Assembly: GCA_003388555.1 (NCBI GenBank)
Contig: QQVD01000053.1
Location: 62,001 to 126,000 of the forward strand
Source: Acidobacteriota bacterium
GTDB taxonomy: Bacteria; Acidobacteriota; Thermoanaerobaculia; Multivoradales; Multivoraceae
Direction: 5' to 3'
Length of the DNA stretch: 64,000 bases
Below are positions 1-8,143 of the stretch, in pieces (position 1 is the stretch's first letter; each line of letters begins with the position of its first letter). The position numbers were made by a program, and so were the translations under genes. The notes beneath the pieces were generated by a model that was not told where the DNA came from, searched no databases, and saw only the letters and a list, made by a program, of their open reading frames with translations.

Positions 1-532
1 TGGCGGCGGTGAACAGCATCGCGGCGCCGTTCGGGCAGGCGGCGACGCAGGCGCCGCAGCCGATGCAGCTCGCCGCGTCGAGGGCCTCCTCGGCGACCTC
101 CGGCTCGATCGGCATGGTGTTGGGCTCCGGCTTGGGGCCCGAGTGCACCGTGATGTAGCCGCCGGACTGGATGATGCGGTCGAAGGCGGAGCGGTCGACG
201 ACGAGATCGCGGACCACCGGGAACGCGGTCGCCCGCCACGGCTCGATGGTGATCGTCTCGCCGTCCGCGAAGTGGCGCATGTAGAGCTGGCAGGTGGTGC
301 CGCCGCGACCACCGTGCGGCCGGCCGTTGATCACCAGGCAGCAGGTGCCGCAGACACCCTCGCGGCAGTCGGAGTCGAAGGCGACGGGATCGCCGCCGCT
401 CTCGGTGAGCTGATCGTTGAGCTGGTCGAGCATCTCGAGGAACGACGAGTCGGCCGACACGTCGGAGACCTCGTAGTCCTCGAAGCGGCCCTGCGAGCCG
501 TCCTGCCGCCAGATCTTGAGTGAGAAGTTCAT
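1..532 (-). CDS. sdhB: Succinate dehydrogenase iron-sulfur subunit, 3' end cut by window
   Basis: Electron-transfer subunit of succinate dehydrogenase (complex II). Reading from ATG at 532, the first 177 residues are visible; the C-terminus lies outside the window. A plant-type [2Fe-2S] site is seen as Cys56, Cys61, Cys64 and Cys81 within the motif [10 protein letters not shown]. Near residue 155 a bacterial ferredoxin motif [12 protein letters not shown] supplies ligands for the second cluster. The start overlaps the sdhA stop as ATGA (529-532), so the two are translationally coupled. The order sdhC-sdhA-sdhB and the sequence type fit the type B enzymes with a single large membrane anchor. 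Fumarate reductase activity cannot be excluded from sequence alone, but the aerobic context favours succinate oxidation. Confidence 0.95.
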   Translation of the reverse strand, partial: MNFSLKIWRQDGSQGRFEDYEVSDVSADSSFLEMLDQLNDQLTESGGDPVAFDSDCREGVCGTCCLVINGRPHGGRGGTTCQLYMRHFADGETITIEPWRATAFPVVRDLVVDRSAFDRIIQSGGYITVHSGPKPEPNTMPIEPEVAEEALDAASCIGCGACVAACPNGAAMLFTAA

Positions 533-2445
533 GTCTTGTAGTTCCTCTGCGTCGGCGGGGCGGCGTCGAACTCCAGTGGCTCGACGTGGCGCGAAGGCCG
601 CTGACCGTCGCCCTCGTACTTCCACACCGCGACGTGGGCGAAGTTCTCGTCGTCGCGCAGCGCTTCGCCCTCCTCGGTCTGGTGTTCTTCGCGGAAGTGG
701 CAACCGCACGACTCTTCGCGGGTCAGGGCGTCGAGGCACATCGCCTCGGCGAACTCGAGGAAGTCGGCCAGACGGCCGGCGTGCTCGAGGCTCTGATTGA
801 GCTGCGCTCCATGACCCGGCACCCGCACGTTGTTCCAGAAGCGGTCGGAAAGGGTGGGCAGCTCCTCCAGGGCGCGCTCCAACCCCTGGCGCGAGCGCGA
901 GATGCCGTTGGTGTCCCAGATCAGGCGACCGAGGTCGCGGTGGATGTCGGCCACCGTCTCGCTGCCGTCGATCGACAGCAGCCGCTCGACCCGCTGCCGG
1001 ACGTCGTTCTCGACCTCGGCGAACGCCGCGTGGCTGGTGTCGACGTCTCCGGCGGTGTTGCTGCTCAGGTAGTCGCCGATGGTGACCGGGATCACGAAGT
1101 AGCCGTCCGCCAGGCACTGCATCAGACTGCTCGCACCGAGGCGGTTGGCGCCGTGATCGGAGAAGTTGGCCTCGCCGATGGCGAACAGGCCGGGCACGGT
1201 CGTCATCAGGTCGTAGTCGACCCACAGCCCACCCATCGAGTAGTGCGGCGCCGGGTAGATCCTCATCGGCGTGTTCCACGGCGAGTCGCCGGTGATCCGC
1301 TCGTACATCGAGAAGAGATTCGAGTAGCGGCCGCCGATCGTCGACTCGCCGTGCTGCTTGATCGCATCGCGGAAGTCGAGGAAGACACCGCGGCCACCCG
1401 GTCCGACGCCGAGTCCCTCGTCGCAGACCTGCTTGGCGTTGCGCGAGGCGACGTCGCGCGGCACCAGGTTGCCGTAGCGCGGATAACGCTCCTCGAGGTA
1501 GTAGTAGCGCTCCTTCTCGGGGATCGAGCTCGGGCTGCGCTCGTCGTTCGCCTGGCGCGGCACCCAGATGCGTCCGTCGTTACGCAGCGACTCGCTCATC
1601 AGGGTGAGCTTCGACTGGTACTTGCCGGCCTCGGGGATCGAGGTCGGGTGGATCTGCTGGAAGCTCGGGTTGGCGTAGCCGGCGCCGCGCTTGTAGGCGC
1701 GCCAGGTCGCGGTGACGTTGCACCCCTTGGCATTGGTCGACAGGTAGTAGACGTTCGAGTATCCGCCGGTGGCCAGGACGACCGCCTCGGCGGCGTGGCT
1801 CTCGACGGCGCCGGTCGACAGGTCGCGGGTGACGATGCCGCGACAGCGACCGTCGACGATCACCAGATCGAGCAGCTCGGCGCGCGTGTGCATCTTCACG
1901 TGACCGCGTCCGATCTCCTGCGCCAGCGCCGAATAGGCGCCGAGCAGCAGCTGCTGGCCGGTCTCGCCGCGGCAGTAGAAGGTGCGCTCCACCAGCACCC
2001 CGCCGAAGGAGCGGTTGGCCAGCATGCCGCCGTACTCGCGGGCGAAGGGCACTCCCTGGGCGACGGCCTGATCGATGATCTTGGTGCTGCACTCGGCGAG
2101 CCGGTAGACGTTGGCCTCGCGCGAGCGGTAGTCGCCGCCCTTCTGGGTGTCGTAGAAGAGCCGGAAGGTCGAGTCGCCGTCGTTGCGGTAGTTCTTCGAG
2201 GCATTGATGCCACCCTGCGCCGCGATGCTGTGAGCGCGCCGCGGGGTGTCCTGGAAGCAGAAGCACTCGACCTTGTAGCCCATCGCCGCCATCGACGCGG
2301 CGGCCGAGGCACCGGCCAGTCCGGAGCCGATCACCAGCACCCGGTACTTGGCGCGGTTGCGCGGGCCGACCAGGCGCAGGTGCTCCTGGTGCTCGGTCCA
2401 CTTGTCCTCCAGCGGACCGTCTGGGATCTTGGCGTCGAGCTTCAT
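529..2445 (-). CDS. sdhA: Succinate dehydrogenase flavoprotein subunit
   Basis: Catalytic FAD subunit oxidising succinate to fumarate, 638 residues, the usual length for this family. The FAD dinucleotide fold GSGLAG is at residues 40-45 and the covalent flavin motif [11 protein letters not shown] begins at His72. Substrate and catalytic motifs HPTSIP and VPRDVASR are intact, and the late FAD motif around [19 protein letters not shown] is present. The start at 2445 overlaps the sdhC stop (ATGA) and its own stop overlaps the sdhB start. It resembles the type B flavoproteins of Bacteroidota, Acidobacteriota and epsilon-proteobacteria rather than the E. coli type, judged from the N-terminal region and the neighbouring one-piece anchor. 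Confidence 0.96.
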   Translation of the reverse strand: MKLDAKIPDGPLEDKWTEHQEHLRLVGPRNRAKYRVLVIGSGLAGASAAASMAAMGYKVECFCFQDTPRRAHSIAAQGGINASKNYRNDGDSTFRLFYDTQKGGDYRSREANVYRLAECSTKIIDQAVAQGVPFAREYGGMLANRSFGGVLVERTFYCRGETGQQLLLGAYSALAQEIGRGHVKMHTRAELLDLVIVDGRCRGIVTRDLSTGAVESHAAEAVVLATGGYSNVYYLSTNAKGCNVTATWRAYKRGAGYANPSFQQIHPTSIPEAGKYQSKLTLMSESLRNDGRIWVPRQANDERSPSSIPEKERYYYLEERYPRYGNLVPRDVASRNAKQVCDEGLGVGPGGRGVFLDFRDAIKQHGESTIGGRYSNLFSMYERITGDSPWNTPMRIYPAPHYSMGGLWVDYDLMTTVPGLFAIGEANFSDHGANRLGASSLMQCLADGYFVIPVTIGDYLSSNTAGDVDTSHAAFAEVENDVRQRVERLLSIDGSETVADIHRDLGRLIWDTNGISRSRQGLERALEELPTLSDRFWNNVRVPGHGAQLNQSLEHAGRLADFLEFAEAMCLDALTREESCGCHFREEHQTEEGEALRDDENFAHVAVWKYEGDGQRPSRHVEPLEFDAAPPTQRNYKT

Positions 2446-3230
2446 CGCTGGACCTCTGAGGGTGCGTTGTCTGCAGGCGTCGCGAAGCCTGCTTGGAGAA
2501 TGCCGGCATGCTCCTCCGGCGGGCTCGGCGGCGGGCCGAGGACACCGCTGACGAACGCGAAGGGAATCGACAGGAAGCCGACCAGGAAGAGGATCGCGAG
2601 GCCGATCGCGACGCCGCGGAACAGCCGGTTGCGTTCCGGCGAGTCGAGGCCGAGGGTCTGGAAGACGCTCCAGGCGCCGTGGTAGACGTGGAAGGCGACC
2701 GCCGCCATGCCGACGGTGTAGATCAGCACGAACGGCCAGCGGGTGAAGGCCTCGTAGAGGTTGTAGTAGAGGGCTCCGTGCACGAAGCGGTCCGGCTCGA
2801 CGACGCCGACCGTCAGGTGCGCCAGGTGGAAGACGATGTACACCAGCAGTGTGAGTCCGCTGACCATCATCAGACGAGCCGCCCAGGTGGCTCGCTGGTA
2901 GCGCCTCTCGGCGTAGCCGCCGCGACGGGCGGCGCGGCTCTGGGCGCTCAGCTGCAGCACGCAGACGACGTGCAGGATCACCGCCGCGAGGAGGGCCAGG
3001 CGGGTCGCCCAGACCACCGCGCCGTGCGGCAGGAAGGGGACGCCGATCTCGCGCAGCGCCTCGGCGTAGACGTCGATGTCCGCGACGCCCGGCTCGGGAT
3101 CGGGCAGGAAGACCTTGAGGTTGCCCGCCAGATGCACGACCAGGAACCCGACCATGATCAGGCCGGTGACGGCGACGACGACCTTCTTGCCGAGCTGGCT
3201 GCGGTAGAGGGCGACGAGGCGGCGACTCAT
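2442..3230 (-). CDS. sdhC: Succinate dehydrogenase cytochrome b558-type membrane anchor
   Basis: Membrane anchor of complex II, 262 residues with five predicted membrane helices, matching the cytochrome b558 family in which one polypeptide replaces the SdhC/SdhD pair. Histidines suitable as haem axial ligands occur in the helices, for example in [22 protein letters not shown] and AFHVYHGAW. It is first in the sdhCAB operon and overlaps sdhA by four bases. The C-terminal tail after the last helix is proline-rich and probably disordered. Quinone specificity cannot be read from the sequence. Confidence 0.92.
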   Translation of the reverse strand: MSRRLVALYRSQLGKKVVVAVTGLIMVGFLVVHLAGNLKVFLPDPEPGVADIDVYAEALREIGVPFLPHGAVVWATRLALLAAVILHVVCVLQLSAQSRAARRGGYAERRYQRATWAARLMMVSGLTLLVYIVFHLAHLTVGVVEPDRFVHGALYYNLYEAFTRWPFVLIYTVGMAAVAFHVYHGAWSVFQTLGLDSPERNRLFRGVAIGLAILFLVGFLSIPFAFVSGVLGPPPSPPEEHAGILQAGFATPADNAPSEVQR

Positions 3231-3289
3231 CGCTGGGCTCCCTGGGCCGCCGCGGGCCGGTTGGCCTCGGCCCCCGGACGAGACGGCTG

Positions 3290-3301
3290 CACAGCGCTGT
3301 G
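3290..3301. promoter_or_regulatory. Perfect 12-base palindrome upstream of sdhC
   Basis: The sequence CACAGCGCTGTG is a perfect palindrome 60 bases before the sdhC start. Its position would suit an operator for the sdh operon, but a 12-base palindrome can arise by chance in DNA of this composition, and no regulator is known for it here. Confidence 0.2.
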
Positions 3302-3440
3302 AGGTCGACCGTTGGAGGGTCGCTGGGGGATCATGGGAGCACCTTTCGAAGCTCGTCGCCGTCGGCGAGCGGGCGACTACGTTCCGGATCGTGGTCCGCT
3401 CGGCCGCCGCGTCGCGGTCGTGCGTACCGCTGCGAACCTT

Positions 3441-3618
3441 AACCCGGATTCGTTCGTGAACACCGTGGCGAGCCCGTCAAGGCGCCCGTCTGGCGGGCAC
3501 CGCAGGGCCGAAGGCGTTGGTCGTACTCGAGGTACGTTGCAGGCGCCGGAGGTCCGAGGACGACCGCCATACGGGATGACTCTGCGGGCGCAGTAGGTGC
3601 TCGTGAAGAGTCCGGGTC
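3441..3618 (+). repeat. Dispersed repeat with inverted ends, copy 1
   Basis: About 178 bases closely resembling 43350-43530. Both ends carry an inverted ACCCGGAY block (left ACCCGGAT, right end reading ACCCGGAC on the other strand) followed by a short TTC-GTGAA-like arm. The two copies share the blocks GCGAGCCCGT, TCTGGCGGGCACCGCAGGGC, GGCGTTG, the near-palindrome around TCGAGGTACG and CAGGCGCCGGAG. No open frame is conserved between copies, so this looks like a non-autonomous, MITE- or REP-like element or a structured RNA, not a gene. It lies between two convergently transcribed ends or promoters, outside any coding sequence. Confidence 0.75.
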
Positions 3619-3687
3619 TGACCCCTTTGGCCAGCGATCCGAAGGCGCCGACCCGACGGCGGTCAGCAGGAGCGGCTTCGCCGACTC

Positions 3688-4842
3688 TCAGGCCTCGGAT
3701 GTGTCGGCCTCGTCGCCTGCCTGGCCGCCTCGCCGTTCGAGTCGGGTCAGCGCTTCGAGCACCGCGGAGACCTCGAGCCGCTCCAGACACGCCAGGTCGC
3801 CGCGGGCGCAGCGGCGGCTCCAGCAGGGACGGCACTCCAGCTCTCCGGCTGCGGCGTCGAGCAGCGTCAGCGAGCTCGTGTTCGACCAGAAGAGACCGTT
3901 GCGCCCGGGATCGGTGGGGCCGTAGAGCGCCACCGCTGGGCGCCCCAGCACCGCGGCCAGGTGCAGCGGCCCGCTGTCGTTGCCGACCACCGAGCTCGCC
4001 GCGGCGAAGTAGCCCGGCAGCTGCGCCAGCTCGAGCTCCGGTGACAGCTCGATGGCGGCGCCGGCGGCGCCGAGCCCCGTGCTCGCGCGCGCCTCGTCCC
4101 GCACCTGCTCGGCGAGCCGCCGCTCGGCCTCGCCGCCCCAGAAGAGCTCGACCCGGCGACCGCCTGCGGCGAGGGCGGCCGCCAGCGCGGCGTAGTGGCG
4201 CCGCGGCCAGTGCTTGGTCGGCCAAGTGGTGCCCGGACAGATCACCACTCCACGCGCCATCGGCCCGGAGGGAAGATCGCCGCGCAGGCTCGGTCGGGGG
4301 GCCGGGCGCGCCGGCACGCCGAGCGGCCGCAGGAGCGCCAGAGTGCGCTCGACGACGTGGGTCGTCGGGGCGCCTGATCCGCCCGCCTCGCCTCCTCGTA
4401 CTGGCGCCGAGGGGGCCATGGGCACCAGCAGACGGTTGAGCTCGCGGCGGTCGCCGGGAGGCAGCCCGATATTGCGCCGGGCTCCCGAGAGCCACATGAC
4501 GAGACCGCTCTTGCTGTTGCCCTGCAGATCGATGGCGACGTCATAGCGCTGGGCACGCAGCTCACGGCGCAGCGACGCGAGGCGGGACAGTCGCTGCCAG
4601 ACGCTGCCGCGGCGTGGGTAGAGATGCAGTCTCGAGACCGCACCGAAGGCGCTCACCACCGCGGCTCCCTGCTCCTGGATCGCCCAGCCCACCTCGACCT
4701 CGCCGGACCAGCGGCGCAGCGCCTCGACCACCGGCAGCGCGTGCACGCAGTCGCCGAGCGCCGAGAGGCGGACGATGAGGACCCGGCGGATCCGGGAGGC
4801 CTCGACTTCCCGTTCCGGGCCGGCGCGCGAGGTTGGGATCAT
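3688..4842 (-). CDS. Glycosyltransferase family 9 (lipopolysaccharide heptosyltransferase type)
   Basis: GT-B fold transferase that probably adds a heptose or related sugar to the lipopolysaccharide core at the inner face of the cytoplasmic membrane. The N-terminal half starts RRVLIVRLSALGDCVHALP, the hallmark of heptosyltransferases, with DLQGN and IGLP following. The C-terminal nucleotide-sugar domain has PGTTWPTKHWP and NDSGPLHLAA, then GPTDP. The ATG at 4842 is chosen because it gives a 384-residue protein that begins just before the conserved core; a longer frame upstream would overlap the divergent acyl carrier protein gene. The C-terminal cysteines (ECRPCWSRRCARGDLACL) match the metal-like cluster common in this family. 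Acceptor specificity is unknown. Confidence 0.88.
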   Translation of the reverse strand: MIPTSRAGPEREVEASRIRRVLIVRLSALGDCVHALPVVEALRRWSGEVEVGWAIQEQGAAVVSAFGAVSRLHLYPRRGSVWQRLSRLASLRRELRAQRYDVAIDLQGNSKSGLVMWLSGARRNIGLPPGDRRELNRLLVPMAPSAPVRGGEAGGSGAPTTHVVERTLALLRPLGVPARPAPRPSLRGDLPSGPMARGVVICPGTTWPTKHWPRRHYAALAAALAAGGRRVELFWGGEAERRLAEQVRDEARASTGLGAAGAAIELSPELELAQLPGYFAAASSVVGNDSGPLHLAAVLGRPAVALYGPTDPGRNGLFWSNTSSLTLLDAAAGELECRPCWSRRCARGDLACLERLEVSAVLEALTRLERRGGQAGDEADTSEA

Positions 4843-4964
4843 GGCTCTCGTGGCCCCCCAGGAGGAGGAAAGAAATCCCGCGTCCCTGGAGCCGCCGGGC
4901 GACTCCGGGGCGTGAATGTCCGGTCCGGCCCTCGTGGCCACGGGCTGGGCCGCAACGCGTGGCG

Positions 4965-4970
4965 TACTAT
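4965..4970 (+). promoter_or_regulatory. -10-like element, probable leaderless start of acpP
   Basis: TACTAT lies 8 bases before the ATG at 4979. A transcript starting at the usual distance from this hexamer would begin at or next to the start codon. No Shine-Dalgarno sequence is present before this ATG, which supports a leaderless mRNA. No good -35 is seen. Confidence 0.4.
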
Positions 4971-4978
4971 TGCAGGCG

Positions 4979-5350
4979 ATGGCGCCGCCCAGCGAACCCG
5001 CGTCCGCCCCCGGTGGCGCCCGCGAGCAGGTCCTCGATCGCATCCGCAGCGAGCTCGCCGCGATGCAGCTCGAGGTGCCCGAGACGCTCCGCCTGGACAC
5101 TCGCCTGGCCGACGATCTCTCGCTCACCTCGCTCGACGCGGTCGATCTCGTGCTGGCGCTCGAGGATGCCTTCGAGATCGAGCTCGAGGACGACGACGTC
5201 GCCTCCTTCGAGACGGTTGCCGACGTCGTCGACGCGGTGCTGCGCCAGCAGGCGGCAGCGGCCGGAGACGGCGGCGAGCCTGCACCCGGCGACGCCGAGA
5301 ACCGCAGCCCGGACTCCGGCGCCGAGAGCTCGGCCCCGGGCTCCGGCTAG
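4979..5350 (+). CDS. Acyl carrier protein with an extended acidic tail
   Basis: Carries acyl chains on a 4'-phosphopantetheine arm. The helical domain runs from about residue 15 to 90 with the modification motif LTSLDAVDLVLALEDAF; the serine is kept although the usual DSL reads TSL. The acidic helix ELEDDDVASFETVADVVDAV is typical. A tail of about 30 residues rich in Gly, Ala, Pro, Ser and acids follows and is unusual for an ACP. ATG at 4979 is preferred over the upstream GTG/ATG at 4916 because the extra residues match nothing. It is 19 bases before a ketoacyl synthase gene, so the two likely act together in a fatty-acyl or specialised lipid pathway rather than being the main housekeeping ACP. 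Confidence 0.85.
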   Translation: MAPPSEPASAPGGAREQVLDRIRSELAAMQLEVPETLRLDTRLADDLSLTSLDAVDLVLALEDAFEIELEDDDVASFETVADVVDAVLRQQAAAAGDGGEPAPGDAENRSPDSGAESSAPGSG

Positions 5351-5369
5351 AGCGGCGGGCGCCCCGACG

Positions 5370-6650
5370 ATGGCCGAGCGGCGCGTCGTCGTCACCGGGA
5401 TCGGCCTGCTGACGCCTCTGGGATGGGGGGTGCAGAGCCATCTCGACGCGCTGCGCCGAGGTGCGGTCGGGCTGCGGGCGATGGACGAGTGGACCCGCCT
5501 GGGGCTTCGCTGCCGCTTCGGCGGAGCGATCGACCTCGCGGCGGCGCGTGCCGACACCGCGATCGCTCCGCGCCGGCTCGAGACCATGGGCACCCTGGCG
5601 GCCCAGGCGGTGCTCGCCGGAGAGGCCGCGATCGCCGACTCGGGCGTCGACCCGGGGCTGCTGCGCCACGAGTCGACCGCTCTGATCCTCGGTGCCGGGG
5701 TCGGTTCGATGCCGGCGATCTACGAAGGCGCCCGGCTGGTGTTCGCCGGCAAGGCTCGGCGGGTGCGGCCCTTCTCGATCCTCCAGGGGATGTCGAGCGC
5801 CCCGTCGGCGCACGTCGCCCAGGCCTTCGGCATCGGCGGCAGGAGCTACACCCTCGCCTCGGCGTGCGCCTCTTCGGCCCACGCCATCGGTCACGCCTTC
5901 GAGCTGATCCGCTCCGGCACCGCGGCACGGGCGCTAGCCGGGGGCAGCGAGGAGCTCAACGTCATCGTCGCCGCCAGCTTCGAGGCGCTGCGCACCGCCC
6001 TGAGCAGCGAACAGGACGAGGCGACGCGAGCCTGCCTGCCCTTCGACGCCCGTCGCAGCGGTCTCGTGCTGGCCGGCGGCGCCGGCCTGCTGATGCTCGA
6101 GGAACGCCGTGACGCGCTCGAGCGCGGAGCACGGGTCTACGGCGAGATCGTCGGCTTCGCGGCCAACTCGCAGGCCGACGACCTGGTCCTGCCGGAAGCC
6201 AGTGGCGAAGCGGCCGCCCGCTGCATGCGCGCGGCACTCGCTTCGGCCGGCGTCGGGCCCTCGGCCGTGCGCTACGTCAACGCACACGGCACCGGCACCG
6301 TCGCCGGCGATCTCGCCGAGGCGCGCGCCCTGGCCGAGGTGTTCGGCCTGGGCGACGATCCCGCAGGCGACCGCGACGAGGCGGCGACCGGACCGTGGAT
6401 CGGCTCGACCAAGGGGCTCACCGGCCACGCACTGGGGGCTGCCGGCGGCATCGAGACGAGCTTCTGCCTGCTGATGCTGCGCCATGGTTTCCTCGCCGGC
6501 ATGCCCGGCTTCGAGCGCAGCGAGGACGAGATGCCGGAGCTGCGCTGGCTGCGCCGGACCCGTGAGTGCGAGACCGATGCGGGGGTGCACCTGAGCAACT
6601 CCTTCGGCTTCGGCGGCACCAACGCCTGCCTGGTGCTGGCTGGGCCCTGA
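5370..6650 (+). CDS. Beta-ketoacyl-ACP synthase (KAS II/FabF-like)
   Basis: Condenses malonyl-ACP with an acyl primer. The 426-residue protein has the full Cys-His-His set: Cys166 in SACASS, His306 in NAHGTGT and His353 in TGHALGAAGG, plus Lys348 in STKGLTGH. The C-terminal glycine-rich NSFGFGGTNA is intact. The active-site contexts differ slightly from housekeeping FabF (SACASS instead of SACATG, STKGLTGH instead of STKSMTGH), suggesting a specialised synthase. It follows the acyl carrier protein gene by 19 bases and the pair is divergent from a lipopolysaccharide-type glycosyltransferase, so a role in making an envelope lipid is plausible but inferred. ATG at 5370 gives the expected N-terminus RRVVVTGIGLLTPLG. 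Confidence 0.9.
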   Translation: MAERRVVVTGIGLLTPLGWGVQSHLDALRRGAVGLRAMDEWTRLGLRCRFGGAIDLAAARADTAIAPRRLETMGTLAAQAVLAGEAAIADSGVDPGLLRHESTALILGAGVGSMPAIYEGARLVFAGKARRVRPFSILQGMSSAPSAHVAQAFGIGGRSYTLASACASSAHAIGHAFELIRSGTAARALAGGSEELNVIVAASFEALRTALSSEQDEATRACLPFDARRSGLVLAGGAGLLMLEERRDALERGARVYGEIVGFAANSQADDLVLPEASGEAAARCMRAALASAGVGPSAVRYVNAHGTGTVAGDLAEARALAEVFGLGDDPAGDRDEAATGPWIGSTKGLTGHALGAAGGIETSFCLLMLRHGFLAGMPGFERSEDEMPELRWLRRTRECETDAGVHLSNSFGFGGTNACLVLAGP

Positions 6651-6686
6651 GACTCCGCTGCACGAGGATGCCGGAAGGGCGTAGGG

Positions 6687-6705
6687 CGGCCCGGCTCCCG
6701 GGCCG
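6687..6705 (+). terminator. Hairpin after the ketoacyl synthase gene
   Basis: Perfect 8-base inverted repeat CGGCCCGG / CCGGGCCG with a CTC loop, 37 bases after the stop codon. There is no T-run, so it may be a terminator of the type used in high-GC genomes or a 3'-end protecting stem. Confidence 0.5.
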
Positions 6706-6729
6706 TCGGCAAGCGCATCGCCGTCCTGC

Positions 6730-6735
6730 TATACT
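6730..6735 (+). promoter_or_regulatory. -10 element of the 6878 secreted protein gene
   Basis: TATACT, a strong match to the sigma-70 -10 consensus in otherwise very GC-rich DNA, about 143 bases before the ATG at 6878. A weak -35 candidate TCGGCA lies 18 bases upstream. The resulting leader would be about 135 bases. Confidence 0.5.
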
Positions 6736-6877
6736 TCCCGGTCGACGAATCGATTCTGCCGCCACGGCGCACGACCGCGGGTCTCGCCGTCGCAGCGACT
6801 CAACTGCTGCAGCCACGCAGGTTGCGGCGCTCGACGAGCGGCTCCCGCTCGCTCGACGCCCGAAGGAGCGATCTCCC

Positions 6878-7447
6878 ATGCGCGAATCCACCGGACCTGA
6901 AGCCTGCCTCTCCGGAGCCGCCAGCCGGCGGCTGTTGCCGGGTCTCGCCCTCGCCGTCGTGGCCCTGCTCGGCACCGTGGTCCCGGCGCTGGCGAACAAC
7001 TCGTACATCGTCAACCTGAAGAACGGCAGCACGATCATCTCGAAGTACCGGCCGGTGACCGCCGACTTCGACGAGACGCTGATGTTGATGATGACCGAGA
7101 GCGGCAACACCATCGCGATCGAGAAGGCGGCGATCGACACCATCGTCTCCGATCTCGAGAACCGTGGCTTCGGCACCGTGATCAACACCACGACGGTGGT
7201 CGTCGGCCGCTCCGCCAACGATGCCGCGGTCGACGACGAGGCTCAGATCCTGCAAGAGCTGTCGGCCTACTCGGCGATCAACAACATCCTCAACATCGGC
7301 AGTGGCTTCGACGCCAGCCTCGGCTCGGCGGCGTTCGGCGCCGCACCGGCGGAGGCGGCTCCCGCCGGGAGCATCCCGGTGAGCTTCATCTCGACCACCA
7401 CACCGCCGATCGGCCCGGTCGCCCCGACGACGACGATCGACAACTGA
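6878..7447 (+). CDS. Secreted protein of unknown function
   Basis: 189 residues, not recognised. ATG at 6878 follows a good AAGGAG site. A signal peptide is clear: basic SRR, then a hydrophobic stretch LLPGLALAVVALLGTVV and a cleavage site near PALANN. The mature part begins with NSYIVNLKNGSTIISKY, a pattern like short beta-strand modules in which a structural protein reports on genetic-like repeat surfaces, and contains many Asn, Thr and Ser. The C-terminal 50 residues are Ala/Pro/Thr-rich and low in complexity. Because it has a consensus promoter and strong ribosome binding site it may be abundantly made. A neighbouring small membrane protein gene follows 28 bases later. Confidence 0.75.
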   Translation: MRESTGPEACLSGAASRRLLPGLALAVVALLGTVVPALANNSYIVNLKNGSTIISKYRPVTADFDETLMLMMTESGNTIAIEKAAIDTIVSDLENRGFGTVINTTTVVVGRSANDAAVDDEAQILQELSAYSAINNILNIGSGFDASLGSAAFGAAPAEAAPAGSIPVSFISTTTPPIGPVAPTTTIDN

Positions 7448-7475
7448 GTCGAGGAAAGAGACCGGCGGCGGACCC

Positions 7476-7685
7476 GTGAGCCCTGTCGTCCTCAGGTCGA
7501 TCTGGGCAGCTCTCGCGCTCGCCGCCGGAGGCGCGACCTACCTGGTGCTGGCGCTGTCGCGGGGGTTCCCGTGGCAGTTCGCACTCGCCTCCGCCGGCGG
7601 CGTCTCCGGCCTCGTGTTCGTGGTGCTGATGACGGTACAGCGCCTGCGTCAGCAGCTGCGGCTGCTGCGCCAACCCTGGTTCTGA
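7476..7685 (+). CDS. Small two-helix membrane protein
   Basis: 69 residues with a GTG start at 7476, preceded by GAGGAAAGAG. Two hydrophobic segments (about residues 8-27 and 34-53) separated by a short loop, then a basic amphipathic tail RLRQQLRLLRQPW. It lies 28 bases after a secreted protein gene in the same direction, so it could be co-transcribed. No family is recognised. The regular hydrophobic pattern and ribosome binding site support it, but a short frame like this could still be spurious. Confidence 0.55.
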   Translation: MSPVVLRSIWAALALAAGGATYLVLALSRGFPWQFALASAGGVSGLVFVVLMTVQRLRQQLRLLRQPWF

Positions 7686-7763
7686 CCGGGCTGGCTGCCT
7701 CCGGCCCTCTGACCGCGAGAGGCCTCGGACAACACCGGGACACGGGCACAGTTTGGCCTTCGC

Positions 7764-8024
7764 CTACCGCGTGGTCTCGACCGATCGGCGCGAGGCTCGA
7801 CGGTGCTCGCGTAGCAGCCGCAGCAGCAGGCAGACGGCGGCCACGAGCAACAGGTGCGTCGCCCCCGCCAGCGGCGCCCCGACCAGCAGCAGCCCGAGCC
7901 ACGATGCGAAGAGCATGGCGCAGAACAGCGCCCCGAGCTCGCCCGGCAGCGATGCCTGCCGCGACCTCTCCTGCCGCCCGGTCTCGGCGGACGGGGGGCT
8001 CTCCGCTCGTTGCGAGGCATCCAC
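7764..8024 (-). CDS. Small membrane protein resembling the lmo0937/DUF5670 family
   Basis: 86 residues from a GTG at 8024. After a polar N-terminal 28 residues there are two membrane segments, ALFCAMLFASWLGLLLVG and THLLLVAAVCLLLRLL, separated by a Gly/Ala loop. The pattern 'GA-x-x-H-LLLVAA-LLLRLL' resembles the tiny lmo0937-type stress-associated membrane proteins, whose function is unknown. No ribosome binding site is seen, but a -10-like TAAGCT lies 7 bases upstream, as expected for a leaderless message. Family assignment is by eye and tentative. Confidence 0.5.
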   Translation of the reverse strand: MDASQRAESPPSAETGRQERSRQASLPGELGALFCAMLFASWLGLLLVGAPLAGATHLLLVAAVCLLLRLLREHRRASRRSVETTR

Positions 8025-8031
8025 GTCGGGC

Positions 8032-8037
8032 AGCTTA
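8032..8037 (-). promoter_or_regulatory. -10-like element next to the GTG at 8024
   Basis: On the minus strand TAAGCT ends 7 bases before the GTG start of the small membrane protein, placing a transcription start at about the first codon. Supports a leaderless transcript; no clear -35. Confidence 0.3.
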
Positions 8038-8143
8038 GCGGACCGAGGATTGCAACTTCAGGGCGCGATCACCGACGCACACGCGGTAGCCTTTGCCCAT
8101 CAGCCAGGCACGCTCGTCGGCTGTCAGGCGGAGAAACGACTCG

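Larger units (their letters stand above)
3231..3687. other. Intergenic region between sdhC and a glycosyltransferase gene
   Basis: No gene is supported here. The part next to sdhC (3231-3440) must carry the sdh promoter, but I see no convincing -35/-10 pair; the only symmetric element is a 12-base palindrome at 3290-3301. The part from 3441 to 3618 is a dispersed repeat described separately. Open frames in this stretch show no protein family resemblance. Confidence 0.6.

Noticed and set aside
520-2685. A long plus-strand frame opposite the SDH genes
   Set aside because: It runs antisense to sdhA and sdhC, which have clear family motifs; the frame is Arg/Ala/Gly/Val-rich and matches nothing. 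High-GC DNA makes long antisense frames.
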